Below are positions 33,610 through 42,255 of a stretch of 64,000 nt of DNA, in pieces. The notes under the pieces are model-generated. The model did not search any database. It was not told the DNA's origin and worked only from the letters and a program-made list of their open reading frames with translations. Both the position numbers and the translations under genes were made by a program. This DNA is from Maricaulis sp036231565. Lineage in GTDB: Bacteria > Pseudomonadota > Alphaproteobacteria > Caulobacterales > Maricaulaceae. Every line of letters starts with the position of its first letter. The first letter of the stretch is position 1. The stretch is taken from positions 62,001 to 126,000 of the forward strand of contig JAZAHA010000005.1 of NCBI GenBank assembly GCA_036231565.1, given 5' to 3'.

Positions 33610-34247
33610 TGTGTCCGCTCCCGATTGCCCGCCAGGGCGAGCTCGGCCCGCAGGCGGGCATTCTCGTCCTCGAGACCGGCCAGGCGTTCCCGCACGCCGC
33701 GCATGGTCTCGATGATCTCCGCCTCGGTGAAGCGTGGCGTGATGTGCTGCGGGCAATTCCAGTCGAAGGCGACCAGGTGCAACAGCACGATGCGCTCCGG
33801 CCGGGCCCGATAGCCCGGCGTCAGCACCTGGCCGGCTAGACCGCTGTCCGGCTCCGCCGGCAGAAGCTCGACGGTGGCGAAGATCTTGAGGCGCGCCTGG
33901 TTGGCGTAGTCCATGAGGATCAGCGCGACACGGGCATTTGCCCGGGCATTGCCGGTGGAGATGTATTGCCGGTTTCCGCGATAGTCGGCGAAGGCCAGCG
34001 TGCGCTCGTCGAGCACGGTGAGAGAACCCGCCGGCCCGCCGCGATGCTGGACATAGGGCCAGCCGGTCTCGGACACGGTGGCCATGTAGAAACTGTCGCG
34101 CGCTGCGATGAAATCCATCTCGTTGCGCCCGAACCGGTCGAAGGCGCGATCACCCTCGAACTGTTCCCAGACATGGGCACTGCCCATCTCCGCCTGCATC
34201 GCGCGCACGCTGGGTGTGGTCGCGATATCGAGAAATCCGTAGCTCAT
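33606..34247 (-). CDS. Pyridoxamine 5'-phosphate oxidase family flavoprotein
   Basis: The 213-residue product has the split-barrel flavin-binding fold: DFIAARDSFYMATVSETGWPYVQHRGGP in outline, LAFADYRGNRQY and NARVALILMDY. The C-terminus is a short coiled coil (EEAEII...RERLAGLEDENARLRAEL). Such proteins bind FMN and often reduce or sequester toxic compounds. It lies 68 bases after the AhpD-like gene, beyond a terminator hairpin, and leads the DUF1348 gene. Confidence 0.85.
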   Translation of the reverse strand: MSYGFLDIATTPSVRAMQAEMGSAHVWEQFEGDRAFDRFGRNEMDFIAARDSFYMATVSETGWPYVQHRGGPAGSLTVLDERTLAFADYRGNRQYISTGNARANARVALILMDYANQARLKIFATVELLPAEPDSGLAGQVLTPGYRARPERIVLLHLVAFDWNCPQHITPRFTEAEIIETMRGVRERLAGLEDENARLRAELALAGNRERTQ

Positions 34248-34273
34248 GGCGAAGCTCCTGTCCTGGCCGCCGT

Positions 34274-34310
34274 AAAAGGACGGGCGGACCGGAGATCCGG
34301 CCCGCCCGTT
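34274..34310 (-). terminator. Terminator after AhpD-like gene
   Basis: On the minus strand ACGGGCGG and CCGCCCGT pair in an 8-bp stem with an inner CCGGA/TCCGG pairing, followed by CTTTTACGG. It lies just past the AhpD-like stop, so the PNPOx-DUF1348 pair is probably transcribed from its own promoter or by read-through. Confidence 0.65.
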
Positions 34311-34315
34311 CGCCC

Positions 34316-34861
34316 TCAGGCCGCTTCCGCAGCGCTGACGACGGGGAAGTCGATATCCGTCTGGGCGACGATATTGATCAGATTGGTGAAGACATTCTCG
34401 GCCGCGACAGCGACGATCTCGACGATCTGGCCGTCCGAATAGCCGGCATCGCGCAGCTCGGCGATATCGATATCGGAGACCTCACCGCGCTCGCGCACCA
34501 CTTTCGCGGCGAAGCGGACCGCGACATCGGCCTTGGCGTCGCCGGACTGGCCGCGGCGATTGCGGTCGATCTCTTCCGGCGTGAGCTTGGCCAGGTTCAG
34601 GCCAAGATAGGTGTGGGCCGACAGGCAGTAGTCACAGCCATTGATCTGGGCCACGGCCAGGGCGATGCGTTCGCGGGTCTTCACATCGAGGGTTCTCGCC
34701 AGGGCGCCGTTATTACCGGCGAAGCCTTCCAGCGCCGCCGGGCTGGAGGCGATGAGGCGGAACATGTTCGGCACGGTGCCGAGCTGTTTGTGGACGGCGT
34801 TGAGGATCGGCTTGGACGCTTCCGGTGCGGAATCGAGATCGGGGATCGGCAGACGGGACAT
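34316..34861 (-). CDS. Carboxymuconolactone decarboxylase/AhpD-like peroxidase
   Basis: The 181-residue protein has the AhpD core with the redox motif CDYCLSAH (Cys76, Cys79, His83) and an upstream Glu64, the residues used for alkylhydroperoxide reduction. It is of normal length for the uncharacterised peroxidase-related (TIGR01926-type) branch. The ATG at 34861 has a GGAG site. The divergent LysR regulator is 124 bases away. Function in peroxide defence is likely. Confidence 0.88.
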   Translation of the reverse strand: MSRLPIPDLDSAPEASKPILNAVHKQLGTVPNMFRLIASSPAALEGFAGNNGALARTLDVKTRERIALAVAQINGCDYCLSAHTYLGLNLAKLTPEEIDRNRRGQSGDAKADVAVRFAAKVVRERGEVSDIDIAELRDAGYSDGQIVEIVAVAAENVFTNLINIVAQTDIDFPVVSAAEAA

Positions 34862-34985
34862 GTTTTCTCCTTCGGGGTCCGTGCGATCCATCGCGGATCG
34901 CGTCTTGCCGGGAAGAAATAGGCATTTCACCGGTAACGATAATTCGCTACTTCCGGAAACTTCTTTTCCACTATACGGAATAATC

Positions 34986-35891
34986 ATGGACCGTCTCAAA
35001 GCCATGTCGATCCTGGTTCAGGTTGTCGATAGCGGGAGTTTCTCGGCCGCGAGCCGCACGCTGGGCATCCCCCTGGCTACGGTCAGCCGGCAGGTCACCG
35101 AGCTGGAAGCCCATCTGGGAACCCGGCTTCTGACGCGCACTACGCGCAAGCTTGCCCTGACAGATGCCGGCATCGCCTATCTCGCCTCGGCCCGCCGTGT
35201 CCTCGAGGATATCGACGAGGCCGAGCGCACAGCCGCCGGCGAATTCCACACGCCGCGCGGCGCGCTGAACCTGACGGCACCGGTCTGTTTCGGTCGGCTG
35301 CACACCCTGCCCGTCGTCAGGGACTTCCTGGCCGCCTATCCGCAGATCAGCGTCGGCCTCACCCTGTCAGACCGGAACCTGCATCTGATGGAAGAACATA
35401 TCGATATGGCCGTCCGGATCGGTGCCCTGCCCGACAGCTCCATGGTCGCCACCCGTATCGGGTCGGTGCGCACCGTTCTCGTCGCCAGCCCGCAGCTGCT
35501 GGCCGCTCATGGCACGCCGAAAACCCCCGACGACATCGCCGCCCTGCCAGGCGTGCATTTCGATGTCCTCTCCCCGGGTGGCCGCTGGAGCCTCACGCCG
35601 CCGGACGGCAAACCGGTCGACATCGCCTGCCCGCCGAGGCTCACGGTCTCTGCCGCCGACGCGGCCGTATGGGCGGCAAGCGAGGGCATCGGCGTCACCC
35701 GGGTGCTGAGCTATCAGTGCGCGGACGCGGTGCGCGACGGCTCGCTGCGCATCCTCATGGAGGACTTCGAGCCCGCCCCCCTGCCCGTGCATCTGATCCA
35801 TGCCAGCCGCGGAGCCCTGCCGACGAAGATGCGCGTCTTCCTCGACTTCGCGAAGGCCGCACTGAAAGACCGCCTCGCGGCCATTGCCTGA
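34986..35891 (+). CDS. LysR family transcriptional regulator
   Basis: The 301-residue protein has a helix-turn-helix (AMSILVQVVDSGSFSAASRTL, VSRQVTELEAHLGTRLL) and a LysR substrate domain. It is divergent from the AhpD-like gene, so that gene and its neighbours may be its target. The 124-base spacer contains TTCCGGAA (34952-34959) but no clear T-N11-A motif that I can assert. The ligand is unknown. Confidence 0.9.
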   Translation: MDRLKAMSILVQVVDSGSFSAASRTLGIPLATVSRQVTELEAHLGTRLLTRTTRKLALTDAGIAYLASARRVLEDIDEAERTAAGEFHTPRGALNLTAPVCFGRLHTLPVVRDFLAAYPQISVGLTLSDRNLHLMEEHIDMAVRIGALPDSSMVATRIGSVRTVLVASPQLLAAHGTPKTPDDIAALPGVHFDVLSPGGRWSLTPPDGKPVDIACPPRLTVSAADAAVWAASEGIGVTRVLSYQCADAVRDGSLRILMEDFEPAPLPVHLIHASRGALPTKMRVFLDFAKAALKDRLAAIA

Positions 35892-35897
35892 CAGGCC

Positions 35898-36596
35898 CTA
35901 GGACCGGGCCAGCTGCTTGCGGCGGGCGGCAACATAGTCGCGCAGCAAACCGACCCGGCGCGGCCGGAAGCTGTCGCCGCCGCGTTGCAGGCCTTCAATG
36001 CGCGACACGTGGAAGACCCGGTAGTCCAGCCGCAGGCGGCAATGCGCCAGCAGCATCAGCGTCCCCTCGCCATACGACAGACCCAGCGGCCAGATCTCGC
36101 GCTCGGTACGGTTCTCCTTCAGATCCCGATAGGTCATGACGAGCGAAAACTCGTCCCAGCAGGCCTGGCGCAGCAGGTCCATGTCGATCCCGACCGGCGG
36201 GCGCATATCGGCCGGGAACCAGGCGCGCATGGCCGAGTGCATCGCCTGGCGCGATTGTGCGTCCGGCAGTGTCGCAATGATCCGCGCCAGCGCGTCCTTT
36301 CCGGCCGCTGTCAGCGTGTCGTCGCCGATCCGCTCCAGCGCCCCGATGGCCAGCGTCAACGCCTCGATCTCCAGGCGCGAAAAGCTTTGCGGCGGCAGGG
36401 CGGGATCCTCGGTCAGCGTGTAGCCAACGCCCGCCGCCCCGTCGATCAGGGCACCGCCGGCGCGCAGGGTAGCGATGTCGCGGTAGAGCTGGCGCAGGGA
36501 GACACCGGTCTCGTCCGCCAGCCGGGCAGCTGTCACCGGGGACGGCAGGCGCCGCATCGTGTCCATCAGACGCATCAGCCGGTCTGTGCGGGCCAT
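35898..36596 (-). CDS. YafY/WYL-type transcriptional regulator
   Basis: The 232-residue protein has an N-terminal winged helix (MARTDRLMRLMDTMRRLPSPV in part, then VSLRQLYRDIATLRAGGA) and a WYL-like domain (WPLGLSYGEGTLMLLAHCRLRLDYRVFHVSRIEGL). The WYL motif itself is altered, reading LMLLAHC in the usual place. Convergent end with LysR, 6 bases apart. It is divergent from the GST gene with a 70-base spacer, so it probably controls it. Confidence 0.85.
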   Translation of the reverse strand: MARTDRLMRLMDTMRRLPSPVTAARLADETGVSLRQLYRDIATLRAGGALIDGAAGVGYTLTEDPALPPQSFSRLEIEALTLAIGALERIGDDTLTAAGKDALARIIATLPDAQSRQAMHSAMRAWFPADMRPPVGIDMDLLRQACWDEFSLVMTYRDLKENRTEREIWPLGLSYGEGTLMLLAHCRLRLDYRVFHVSRIEGLQRGGDSFRPRRVGLLRDYVAARRKQLARS

Positions 36597-36666
36597 TCTC
36601 GCTCCTGCCGCAATCTGTCAGCAGGGCGTGTGTAAGACACCGTCATCGCAAGACAAAGGAAAACCC

Positions 36667-37272
36667 ATGCCCACGCTCTACCATTCGCCGATGAGCCGTT
36701 CCTCCGGCATCGTCACGCTGATCGATGAACTCGGCGCCGATGTCGAAATCCGGGAGGTCACGATCCCGCGCCAGGACGGGTCCGGCGGGCCGGATCCGGC
36801 CAATCCGCATCCGGAAAAAAAAGTGCCCTTCCTGGTGGATGGCGAGCAAACGGTCCGCGAGCGCGGCGCCATCATCCTCTATCTCACCGACAAGTATCCC
36901 GAGGCCGGCCTCGGTCCGATCGAGGGCGAGCCGGGGCGCGGTGAGTATCTGTCCTGGCTGTTCTACTATCAGGGCGTGATGGAGCCGGTTTTCATCCTGC
37001 ACTGGGCCGGCGTGTCGCATCCCGCGATCACCGCCAGCATCCGGGACATGGACACCATGCTCGCCCGCCTCAACGACGCGCTGGAGAAGGGGCCATACCT
37101 TCTGGGCGACCGGTATTCCGCAGCCGACCTGTTGTGCTCCAGCCCGTTCCAGTGGTTCTCCGACCTCTTGCCGGACAATCCGAAGATCCGCGACTGGGTC
37201 GCCCGCTGCGCCGACCGGCCGGCGGTCAAGCGGACGCTGGAGCGGGACAATGCGGCCCTTCAGCCGGGCTAG
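36667..37272 (+). CDS. Glutathione S-transferase family protein
   Basis: The 201-residue protein has an N-terminal thioredoxin-like domain (LYHSPMSRSSGIVTLIDELG) with the conserved PFLVDGEQTVRERGAIILYL and a helical C-terminal domain. The likely catalytic Ser/Tyr lies near the N-terminus. The ATG at 36667 is supported by an AAAGGAAA site. It overlaps the convergent 73-residue protein gene by 4 bases, sharing CTAG. Confidence 0.9.
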   Translation: MPTLYHSPMSRSSGIVTLIDELGADVEIREVTIPRQDGSGGPDPANPHPEKKVPFLVDGEQTVRERGAIILYLTDKYPEAGLGPIEGEPGRGEYLSWLFYYQGVMEPVFILHWAGVSHPAITASIRDMDTMLARLNDALEKGPYLLGDRYSAADLLCSSPFQWFSDLLPDNPKIRDWVARCADRPAVKRTLERDNAALQPG

Positions 37273-37490
37273 GACTTGGTGCGGCGGGGGCTGCGGCGCT
37301 TGGCCGGTTCAGCTGCCGGCTGGGCGGCCTCGCGGGCCAGGCGTGCTGCACGCAGCTTGTTGGTAAGAGCCGTCCGCGCATCATGCTCTTCCTTGAGGTA
37401 TTCACGGACCGTGGCGTCGGTGATGTCGGCCTTGGATTTCGGCGCCGTCGATTTCAGCGTGAAGATACTCTCATCAATTTTCTGGACCAT
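37269..37490 (-). CDS. Small basic protein, unknown function
   Basis: The 73-residue product starts at the ATG at 37490 (MVQKIDESIFTLKST) with a GGAG site, has a helical middle (ATVREYLKEEHDARTALTNKL) and a basic Lys/Arg/Pro-rich C-terminus (KRRSPRRTKS). I do not recognise a family. The tail could bind nucleic acid. It lies just downstream of the csp gene and beyond its terminator. Confidence 0.6.
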   Translation of the reverse strand: MVQKIDESIFTLKSTAPKSKADITDATVREYLKEEHDARTALTNKLRAARLAREAAQPAAEPAKRRSPRRTKS

Positions 37491-37527
37491 GCGTGTATTC
37501 TCCTTGAACCGGGGGCCCGGAAACGAC

Positions 37528-37553
37528 AAAGGCCGGGCTGATGCCCGGCCTTT
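37528..37553 (-). terminator. Terminator of the cold-shock gene
   Basis: AAAGGCCGGGC and GCCCGGCCTTT form a perfect 11-bp stem with a 4-base loop, and on the minus strand TTTG follows. It lies 51 bases past the csp stop. The same hairpin also lies upstream of the 73-residue gene on that strand. Confidence 0.8.
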
Positions 37554-37604
37554 GCACGTGTCGATCCGGCGCGCTGGCATCCAGCTGCCGGATGAACCGG
37601 ATGC

Positions 37605-37814
37605 CTAGACGGCTTCCAGATTGTCCGCGGCGCTCTTGCCCGAACGCTTGTCCTGGACGACGTCGAAGCTGATCTTCTGGCCTTCGGACAGCGGCGGCAG
37701 GCCGGCGCGCTCGACGGCGGTGGCGTGGACGAACACGTCCGTGGAGCCATCTTCCGGAGCGATAAAGCCGAAGCCTTTGGTGGTATTGAAGAATTTAACG
37801 GTACCAATAGCCAT
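37605..37814 (-). CDS. Cold-shock family protein
   Basis: The 69-residue single OB-fold protein has RNP1-like KGFGFI and RNP2-like VFVHA motifs, so it should bind single-stranded RNA or DNA. It belongs to the CspA family. The C-terminus ends SGKSAADNLEAV. A leader of more than 150 bases precedes it, consistent with post-transcriptional control as in other csp genes. A terminator follows. Confidence 0.95.
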   Translation of the reverse strand: MAIGTVKFFNTTKGFGFIAPEDGSTDVFVHATAVERAGLPPLSEGQKISFDVVQDKRSGKSAADNLEAV

Positions 37815-38028
37815 GACGAGATCCTTTCAATCAGTCACGTGTAGGTGGGCCCCGCCGACCGCGTGCCGGCAGATACCCGAGTGTCGATTTTGGAAGGAAG
37901 AGCGTCAGGGGGGCGAAAACCGTGCCCAGAAGATTCGTCATTCAATATCGATGACGCCTATGTAAGCCCGGACTGTGTCCGAAACAAGGCCGGAGTTTTT
38001 TGAGGGACGGTGTCGGCGGTCCCCAACA
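37815..38028 (-). other. Long 5' leader and promoter region of the cold-shock gene
   Basis: This 214-base stretch holds no gene. It is the probable 5' untranslated region and promoter of the csp gene, with a GAAAGGATCTC site just before the ATG. No distinct promoter could be fixed. A structured repeat follows at 38029. Confidence 0.45.
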
Positions 38029-38099
38029 CCGTCATTCCGGCGTAAGCCGGAACCCAGACCGACGGCCCGACCGGGTCCCAGCTTACGCTGGGATGACGG
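38029..38099. repeat. Inverted repeat element (REP-like), between csp leader and guaA
   Basis: A 71-bp element begins CCGTCATTCC and ends GGATGACGG, so its ends pair. Inside, CCGGCGTAAGCCGG and CCAGCTTACGCTGG each form their own hairpins. It lies 22 bases past the guaA stop. It may act as a transcript terminator or stabiliser. Confidence 0.8.
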
Positions 38100-38120
38100 T
38101 TGTTGAGCGAAGGAGCGCCC

Positions 38121-39695
38121 CTACTCCCACTCAATCGTCCCCGGCGGTTTGCTGGTCACGTCGTAGACGACCCGGTTCACGCCGCGGCATTCATTGATGA
38201 TGCGGGTGGCGACGCGGCCGAGGAAGTCGTGTTCGAACGGGTAGTAGTCGGCGGTCATGCCGTCGACCGACGTCACCGCACGCAGGGCGAGGACGTGGTC
38301 ATAGGTGCGCTCATCGCCCATCACGCCGACCGTGCGCACCGGCAGCAGCACCGAGAAAGCCTGCCAGATCTTGTCGTAGAGGCCTTCCTTGCGGATCTCG
38401 TCGATATAGATCGCATCGGCCTTGCGCAGGATGTCGGCCTTTTCCTTGGAGACGGCGCCGGGGATGCGGATCGCCAGGCCCGGTCCCGGGAAGGGGTGGC
38501 GGCCGACAAAGGCTTCCGGCAGGCCCAGCTCGCGGCCCAGGGCGCGAACCTCGTCCTTGAACAGCTCGCGCAGCGGTTCGACCAGCTGCATGTTCATGCG
38601 TTCCGGCAGGCCGCCGACATTATGGTGCGACTTGATAGTGACCGAAGGACCGCCATCGAAGCTGACGCTCTCGATCACGTCCGGATAGAGCGTGCCCTGG
38701 GCAAGGAAGTCGGCGCCGCCGGCCTCTTTCGCCCTGGCCTCGAAGACGTCGATGAAGAGCTTGCCGATCGTCTTGCGCTTCTTTTCCGGATCGTCGATGC
38801 CGTCCAGCGCCTCGAGGAAGAGTTTCTCCTCGTCGGCATGGACGAGCGGGATGTTGTAGTGCTCGCGGAACAGGGTCACCACCTCGTCCGCCTCGCCCAG
38901 GCGCATCAGGCCGGTATCCACGAAGACGCAGGTCAGCTGGTCGCCGATGGCCTCGTGCAGCAGCACGGCCACGACCGAACTGTCGACCCCGCCGGAGAGG
39001 CCGCAGATCACCTTTTTGTCGCCGACCTGGGCGCGCACCTTGGCGATCGCCTCGTCCTTGAAGGACTTCATCGACCAGTCGCCGGTCAGGCCGGCAATCG
39101 TGTGGGTGAAGTTGCGCAGCAGGGCGGCACCGCGCGGCGTGTGCACGACTTCCGGGTGGAATTGCACACCATAGAAACGGCGGTCCTCGTCGGCGATGGC
39201 GGCAAACGGGGCATGGCCCGATTTCGCGATCACCTTGAAACCCGGCGGCAGGGCCGAGACCCGGTCGCCATGGCTCATCCAGACGCGTTCCTCGTGACCG
39301 ACCGGGCCGAAGCCCTCGAACAGCGGGCTGTCCTCGATCAGGGTGATGTCGGCACGGCCGAACTCGCGATCGTCCGAGGCTTCCACCGCCCCGCCCAGCT
39401 GGGCGCACATGGTCTGCTCGCCATAGCAGATGCCCAGCACCGGCAGGCCTCGGGTGAAGACGCTGTCATCGGCGCGGGGCGAGTTGTCCCAATGCGTCGA
39501 GTGCGGCGAGCCGGACAGGATGATCGCCCGGGGGTCGAAATCGTCGATGAAGGCGGCATCGGCGCGATTATAAGGGTGGACCTCGCAATAGACGCCACTC
39601 TCGCGCACGCGGCGGGCGATCAGCTGGGTCACCTGGCTGCCGAAATCGATGATCAGGAGTTTCTGGTGGTTCTGGTCGATAATATCGTCGGTCAT
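38121..39695 (-). CDS. guaA: GMP synthase (glutamine-hydrolysing)
   Basis: GuaA converts XMP to GMP. The 524-residue protein has the class I glutaminase domain with nucleophile Cys90 (GICYGEQTM), the ATP pyrophosphatase P-loop SGGVDSSV near residue 235, and the C-terminal dimerisation domain ending VYDVTSKPPGTIEWE. The length is normal. The upstream spacer is shared with the divergent YceI lipoprotein gene. Confidence 0.98.
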   Translation of the reverse strand: MTDDIIDQNHQKLLIIDFGSQVTQLIARRVRESGVYCEVHPYNRADAAFIDDFDPRAIILSGSPHSTHWDNSPRADDSVFTRGLPVLGICYGEQTMCAQLGGAVEASDDREFGRADITLIEDSPLFEGFGPVGHEERVWMSHGDRVSALPPGFKVIAKSGHAPFAAIADEDRRFYGVQFHPEVVHTPRGAALLRNFTHTIAGLTGDWSMKSFKDEAIAKVRAQVGDKKVICGLSGGVDSSVVAVLLHEAIGDQLTCVFVDTGLMRLGEADEVVTLFREHYNIPLVHADEEKLFLEALDGIDDPEKKRKTIGKLFIDVFEARAKEAGGADFLAQGTLYPDVIESVSFDGGPSVTIKSHHNVGGLPERMNMQLVEPLRELFKDEVRALGRELGLPEAFVGRHPFPGPGLAIRIPGAVSKEKADILRKADAIYIDEIRKEGLYDKIWQAFSVLLPVRTVGVMGDERTYDHVLALRAVTSVDGMTADYYPFEHDFLGRVATRIINECRGVNRVVYDVTSKPPGTIEWE

Positions 39696-39928
39696 GCGCG
39701 CACGGGCCTGCAGGCGCAGGCCTCCCGGAGGTCAAATTGTGAGGAAAGGGCCGTTGCGAGGTTCAGCATGCGGCCGGATAGCCCGTAACGGGCCAAATGG
39801 CTAGAGGGCACGGGCGCCCCGTGTGCAACCCGGTAGATGTTTTCCCCGCGGCCGTTCCGGTTTCCCTTGATCCCGGCCCCGGCGGGCTTCACCTATAGGG
39901 CACTCGCACTTGCAATCTGGAGACTCCC

Positions 39929-40525
39929 ATGCGCCGGCTTCGCCATGCCCTTCTTCCCGCCGCTCTCGTCCTTGCGGCCTGCGCCCAGCCCGCGGCACAG
40001 GGCAATGACTGGCAACTCGATGGCGAGACCTCCTCGGTCGGCTTCGTTTCCATCAAGTCCGGTGAAATTGCCGAGGCGCACCACTTCACCACCCTTGCGG
40101 GTTCGGTTGCCGAAGACGGCAGCGCCGAACTCCTGATCGCACTGGACAGTGTGGAAACCGGCATCGACATCCGCAATGAGCGTATGCGGGAACATCTCTT
40201 CCAGACCGGCGAGTATCCGCAGGCCCGGCTGACCGCCCAGATCGATCTGGCGGCCCTTGAAGGCCTGGAACCGGGCCAGCGCACCACCCTGCCGCTGCAA
40301 GGCACGCTGGAACTGCATGGTGTCAGCCTGCCGGTCGAAACGGAGGTCACCGTGACCGATCTCAATGGCGAGCGCGTGCTGGTGGAAACCACACAGCCGG
40401 TTCTGCTCCATGCCGATGATTTCGGCCTGACCGGCGGTCTCGCCACGCTCCAGGACCTGGCCGGCCTGCCCTCGATCACGCCGGTCGTGCCGGTGACGGC
40501 CTCGCTGGTGTTCGAGCGGGAATAG
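39929..40525 (+). CDS. YceI family periplasmic lipoprotein
   Basis: The 198-residue protein has a lipoprotein signal (ALLPAALVLAAC), then the YceI lipocalin-like beta barrel (WQLDGETSSVGFVSIKSG, DSVETGIDIRNERMREHLF). YceI proteins bind isoprenoid or other lipids. A GGAGA site precedes the ATG. It stands alone; guaA lies divergently upstream, 233 bases away, and the hydroxylase lies 63 bases downstream. Confidence 0.88.
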   Translation: MRRLRHALLPAALVLAACAQPAAQGNDWQLDGETSSVGFVSIKSGEIAEAHHFTTLAGSVAEDGSAELLIALDSVETGIDIRNERMREHLFQTGEYPQARLTAQIDLAALEGLEPGQRTTLPLQGTLELHGVSLPVETEVTVTDLNGERVLVETTQPVLLHADDFGLTGGLATLQDLAGLPSITPVVPVTASLVFERE

Positions 40526-40588
40526 TTTCTGCAAATCCCCGAACGTCGCGCACTGGCGGTTCCGTGCATTCGCAAATAGGCTGTTGTG

Positions 40589-41323
40589 ATGGCTTTGGGA
40601 TCGGCGCTTGTCTACCTGTTCACGTTCGGCGTCTTCACCGCTGTGTTCACGCGCGAAGTGGTGGCCCCTGCCTCCAAAGCAACCTGCGACAAGCGGTGGC
40701 GAATTTACGCTGCCGGCGTAAATTTCGCGAACATCATTGTCATCGTTCTAGCTGGCATTCTCTTCCGGACCTGGGTCGAGCAGCGCGCAATTCTGCCCCT
40801 GCCCGACGAGCTTCCGGTCCTTGCCGAAAGCATCATCGTTTTCGTGGTTGCCAGCTTTTTTGCATACGCTTGGCATCGGCTGACACATGCTTCAGACACG
40901 CTGTGGCGATGTGTTCATCAGCTTCACCACAGCCCGTCACGGATTGAGAGTCTGACAGCTTTCTATGTGCACCCGCTCGACAGTTTCCTAGCAAGTGCCC
41001 TCAACGCCGCTGTGGCGTATCTGCTTCTCGGAGCGAGCGCGGGCGCCGCTGCGCTCTCGCTCGCCTATGTCGCTGTCTTCAACATTGTCGCGCACGCGGA
41101 CATGCGGACGCCCTGGTATCTGGGCTTCTTGCTTCAGCGCCCTGAGATGCACCGACTCCATCATCAGCGGGGATCCCATCGATCAAACTACGGTCTTCCA
41201 CTTTGGGACCTGATATTTGGAAGCTGGAAGAACCCACGTGACGGTGAAGTGGAATGCGGTTTCGCACCGGACCGTGAGTATCGTGTCCACGATATGCTGC
41301 TCATGAAAGACGTGGACGGCTGA
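40589..41323 (+). CDS. Fatty acid hydroxylase/sterol desaturase family membrane protein
   Basis: The 244-residue protein has three histidine clusters for a di-iron site (HRLTH, HQLHH, HRLHHQRGSH) and four or so membrane spans, as in the FA hydroxylase superfamily. The substrate cannot be told. GTG at 40586 is an alternative start. Codon use is less GC-rich than in neighbouring genes, a hint of a different history. Confidence 0.88.
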   Translation: MALGSALVYLFTFGVFTAVFTREVVAPASKATCDKRWRIYAAGVNFANIIVIVLAGILFRTWVEQRAILPLPDELPVLAESIIVFVVASFFAYAWHRLTHASDTLWRCVHQLHHSPSRIESLTAFYVHPLDSFLASALNAAVAYLLLGASAGAAALSLAYVAVFNIVAHADMRTPWYLGFLLQRPEMHRLHHQRGSHRSNYGLPLWDLIFGSWKNPRDGEVECGFAPDREYRVHDMLLMKDVDG

Positions 41324-41457
41324 ACAAGTATCGCCGAGTCTGTGAGCATCGCAGATTCACATTACACACCCGTAATACATTGAATTAGTTTAACTTCAGG
41401 GACAGCTGCGCGTCATCGTAGACACCCCACTCTCGTCACAGCGAGGGATGCGGCGCG

Positions 41458-42255
41458 ATGCAATACGCAGTTGGGAAATCTCCGATTTTCATCGGTGGCG
41501 CGCCGCGCTCCGGCACCACGCTCCTGCGCGCCATCGTCAATGCCAGCCGCAATATTGTCTGCGGGCCGGAGATGCGGGTCATCCCGGCGCTGTGCCATCT
41601 GGCGCAACAGATCGAGACCGCGCATCTGGACGTGCTGACGGCCGATTACGGTCTGGATGCCAACGCACTGAACGCCCGCTTCGCACAGACCATCGACACC
41701 CTGCTTGCGCCTTTGCACGAGAAGTCCGGTGCCCGCGTCGCAGAGAAGACACCGGCCAATATCCTGCACTTCCCCCAGCTGCGCCGGCTCTTCCCGGAAA
41801 GCCCGCTGATCGGGATTGTGCGCGACGGACGCGATGTCGTGGCCTCGCTTCTCTCGATGGACTGGCGCGACAATCAGGGCCGCCCGATGGCGATCACGCA
41901 GGATGCCGGTGCCGCCGCCGAACTCTGGGTGCGCAGTGTCGAATCCGGCGCCCGCATGCATGACGATCCGAACTATCTGGAACTGCGCTACGAACGCCTG
42001 GCGACCGATCCGGAACGCGAGATCGGCCGCCTGTTCGACAAGCTGGGCGAAAACGATGCCGCCAAGGCGCGCGCAATCGACCATGCCCGCCATTTCGACC
42101 GCACGGCCGGCCAGTCGGAATCCAGCGCTGAACGCGTCGCCCAGCCTATCGACGCTTCGGCGATCGGCCGCTGGCAGCGCGATCTCGACGACCGCCAGCT
42201 GGCGCAGATCGACGCCATTGCCGGACACGCGCTGCGTACACTTGGTTATGCCTGA
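41458..42255 (+). CDS. Sulfotransferase family protein (first of tandem pair)
   Basis: The 265-residue protein has the PAPS-binding P-loop GGAPRSGTTLLRAI, the EKTPANI motif and RDGRDVVAS, the 3'-phosphate binding set. Sulfotransferases move sulfate from PAPS onto acceptors; the substrate is unknown. It overlaps the second sulfotransferase by 8 bases. The pair share the same motifs and so arose by duplication. Confidence 0.9.
   Translation: MQYAVGKSPIFIGGAPRSGTTLLRAIVNASRNIVCGPEMRVIPALCHLAQQIETAHLDVLTADYGLDANALNARFAQTIDTLLAPLHEKSGARVAEKTPANILHFPQLRRLFPESPLIGIVRDGRDVVASLLSMDWRDNQGRPMAITQDAGAAAELWVRSVESGARMHDDPNYLELRYERLATDPEREIGRLFDKLGENDAAKARAIDHARHFDRTAGQSESSAERVAQPIDASAIGRWQRDLDDRQLAQIDAIAGHALRTLGYA

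Noticed and set aside
39692..39892. Small minus-strand open frame upstream of guaA
   Set aside because: It overlaps the guaA start and the divergent promoter region, has no convincing ribosome-binding site and an arginine/proline-biased composition typical of non-coding GC-rich sequence.
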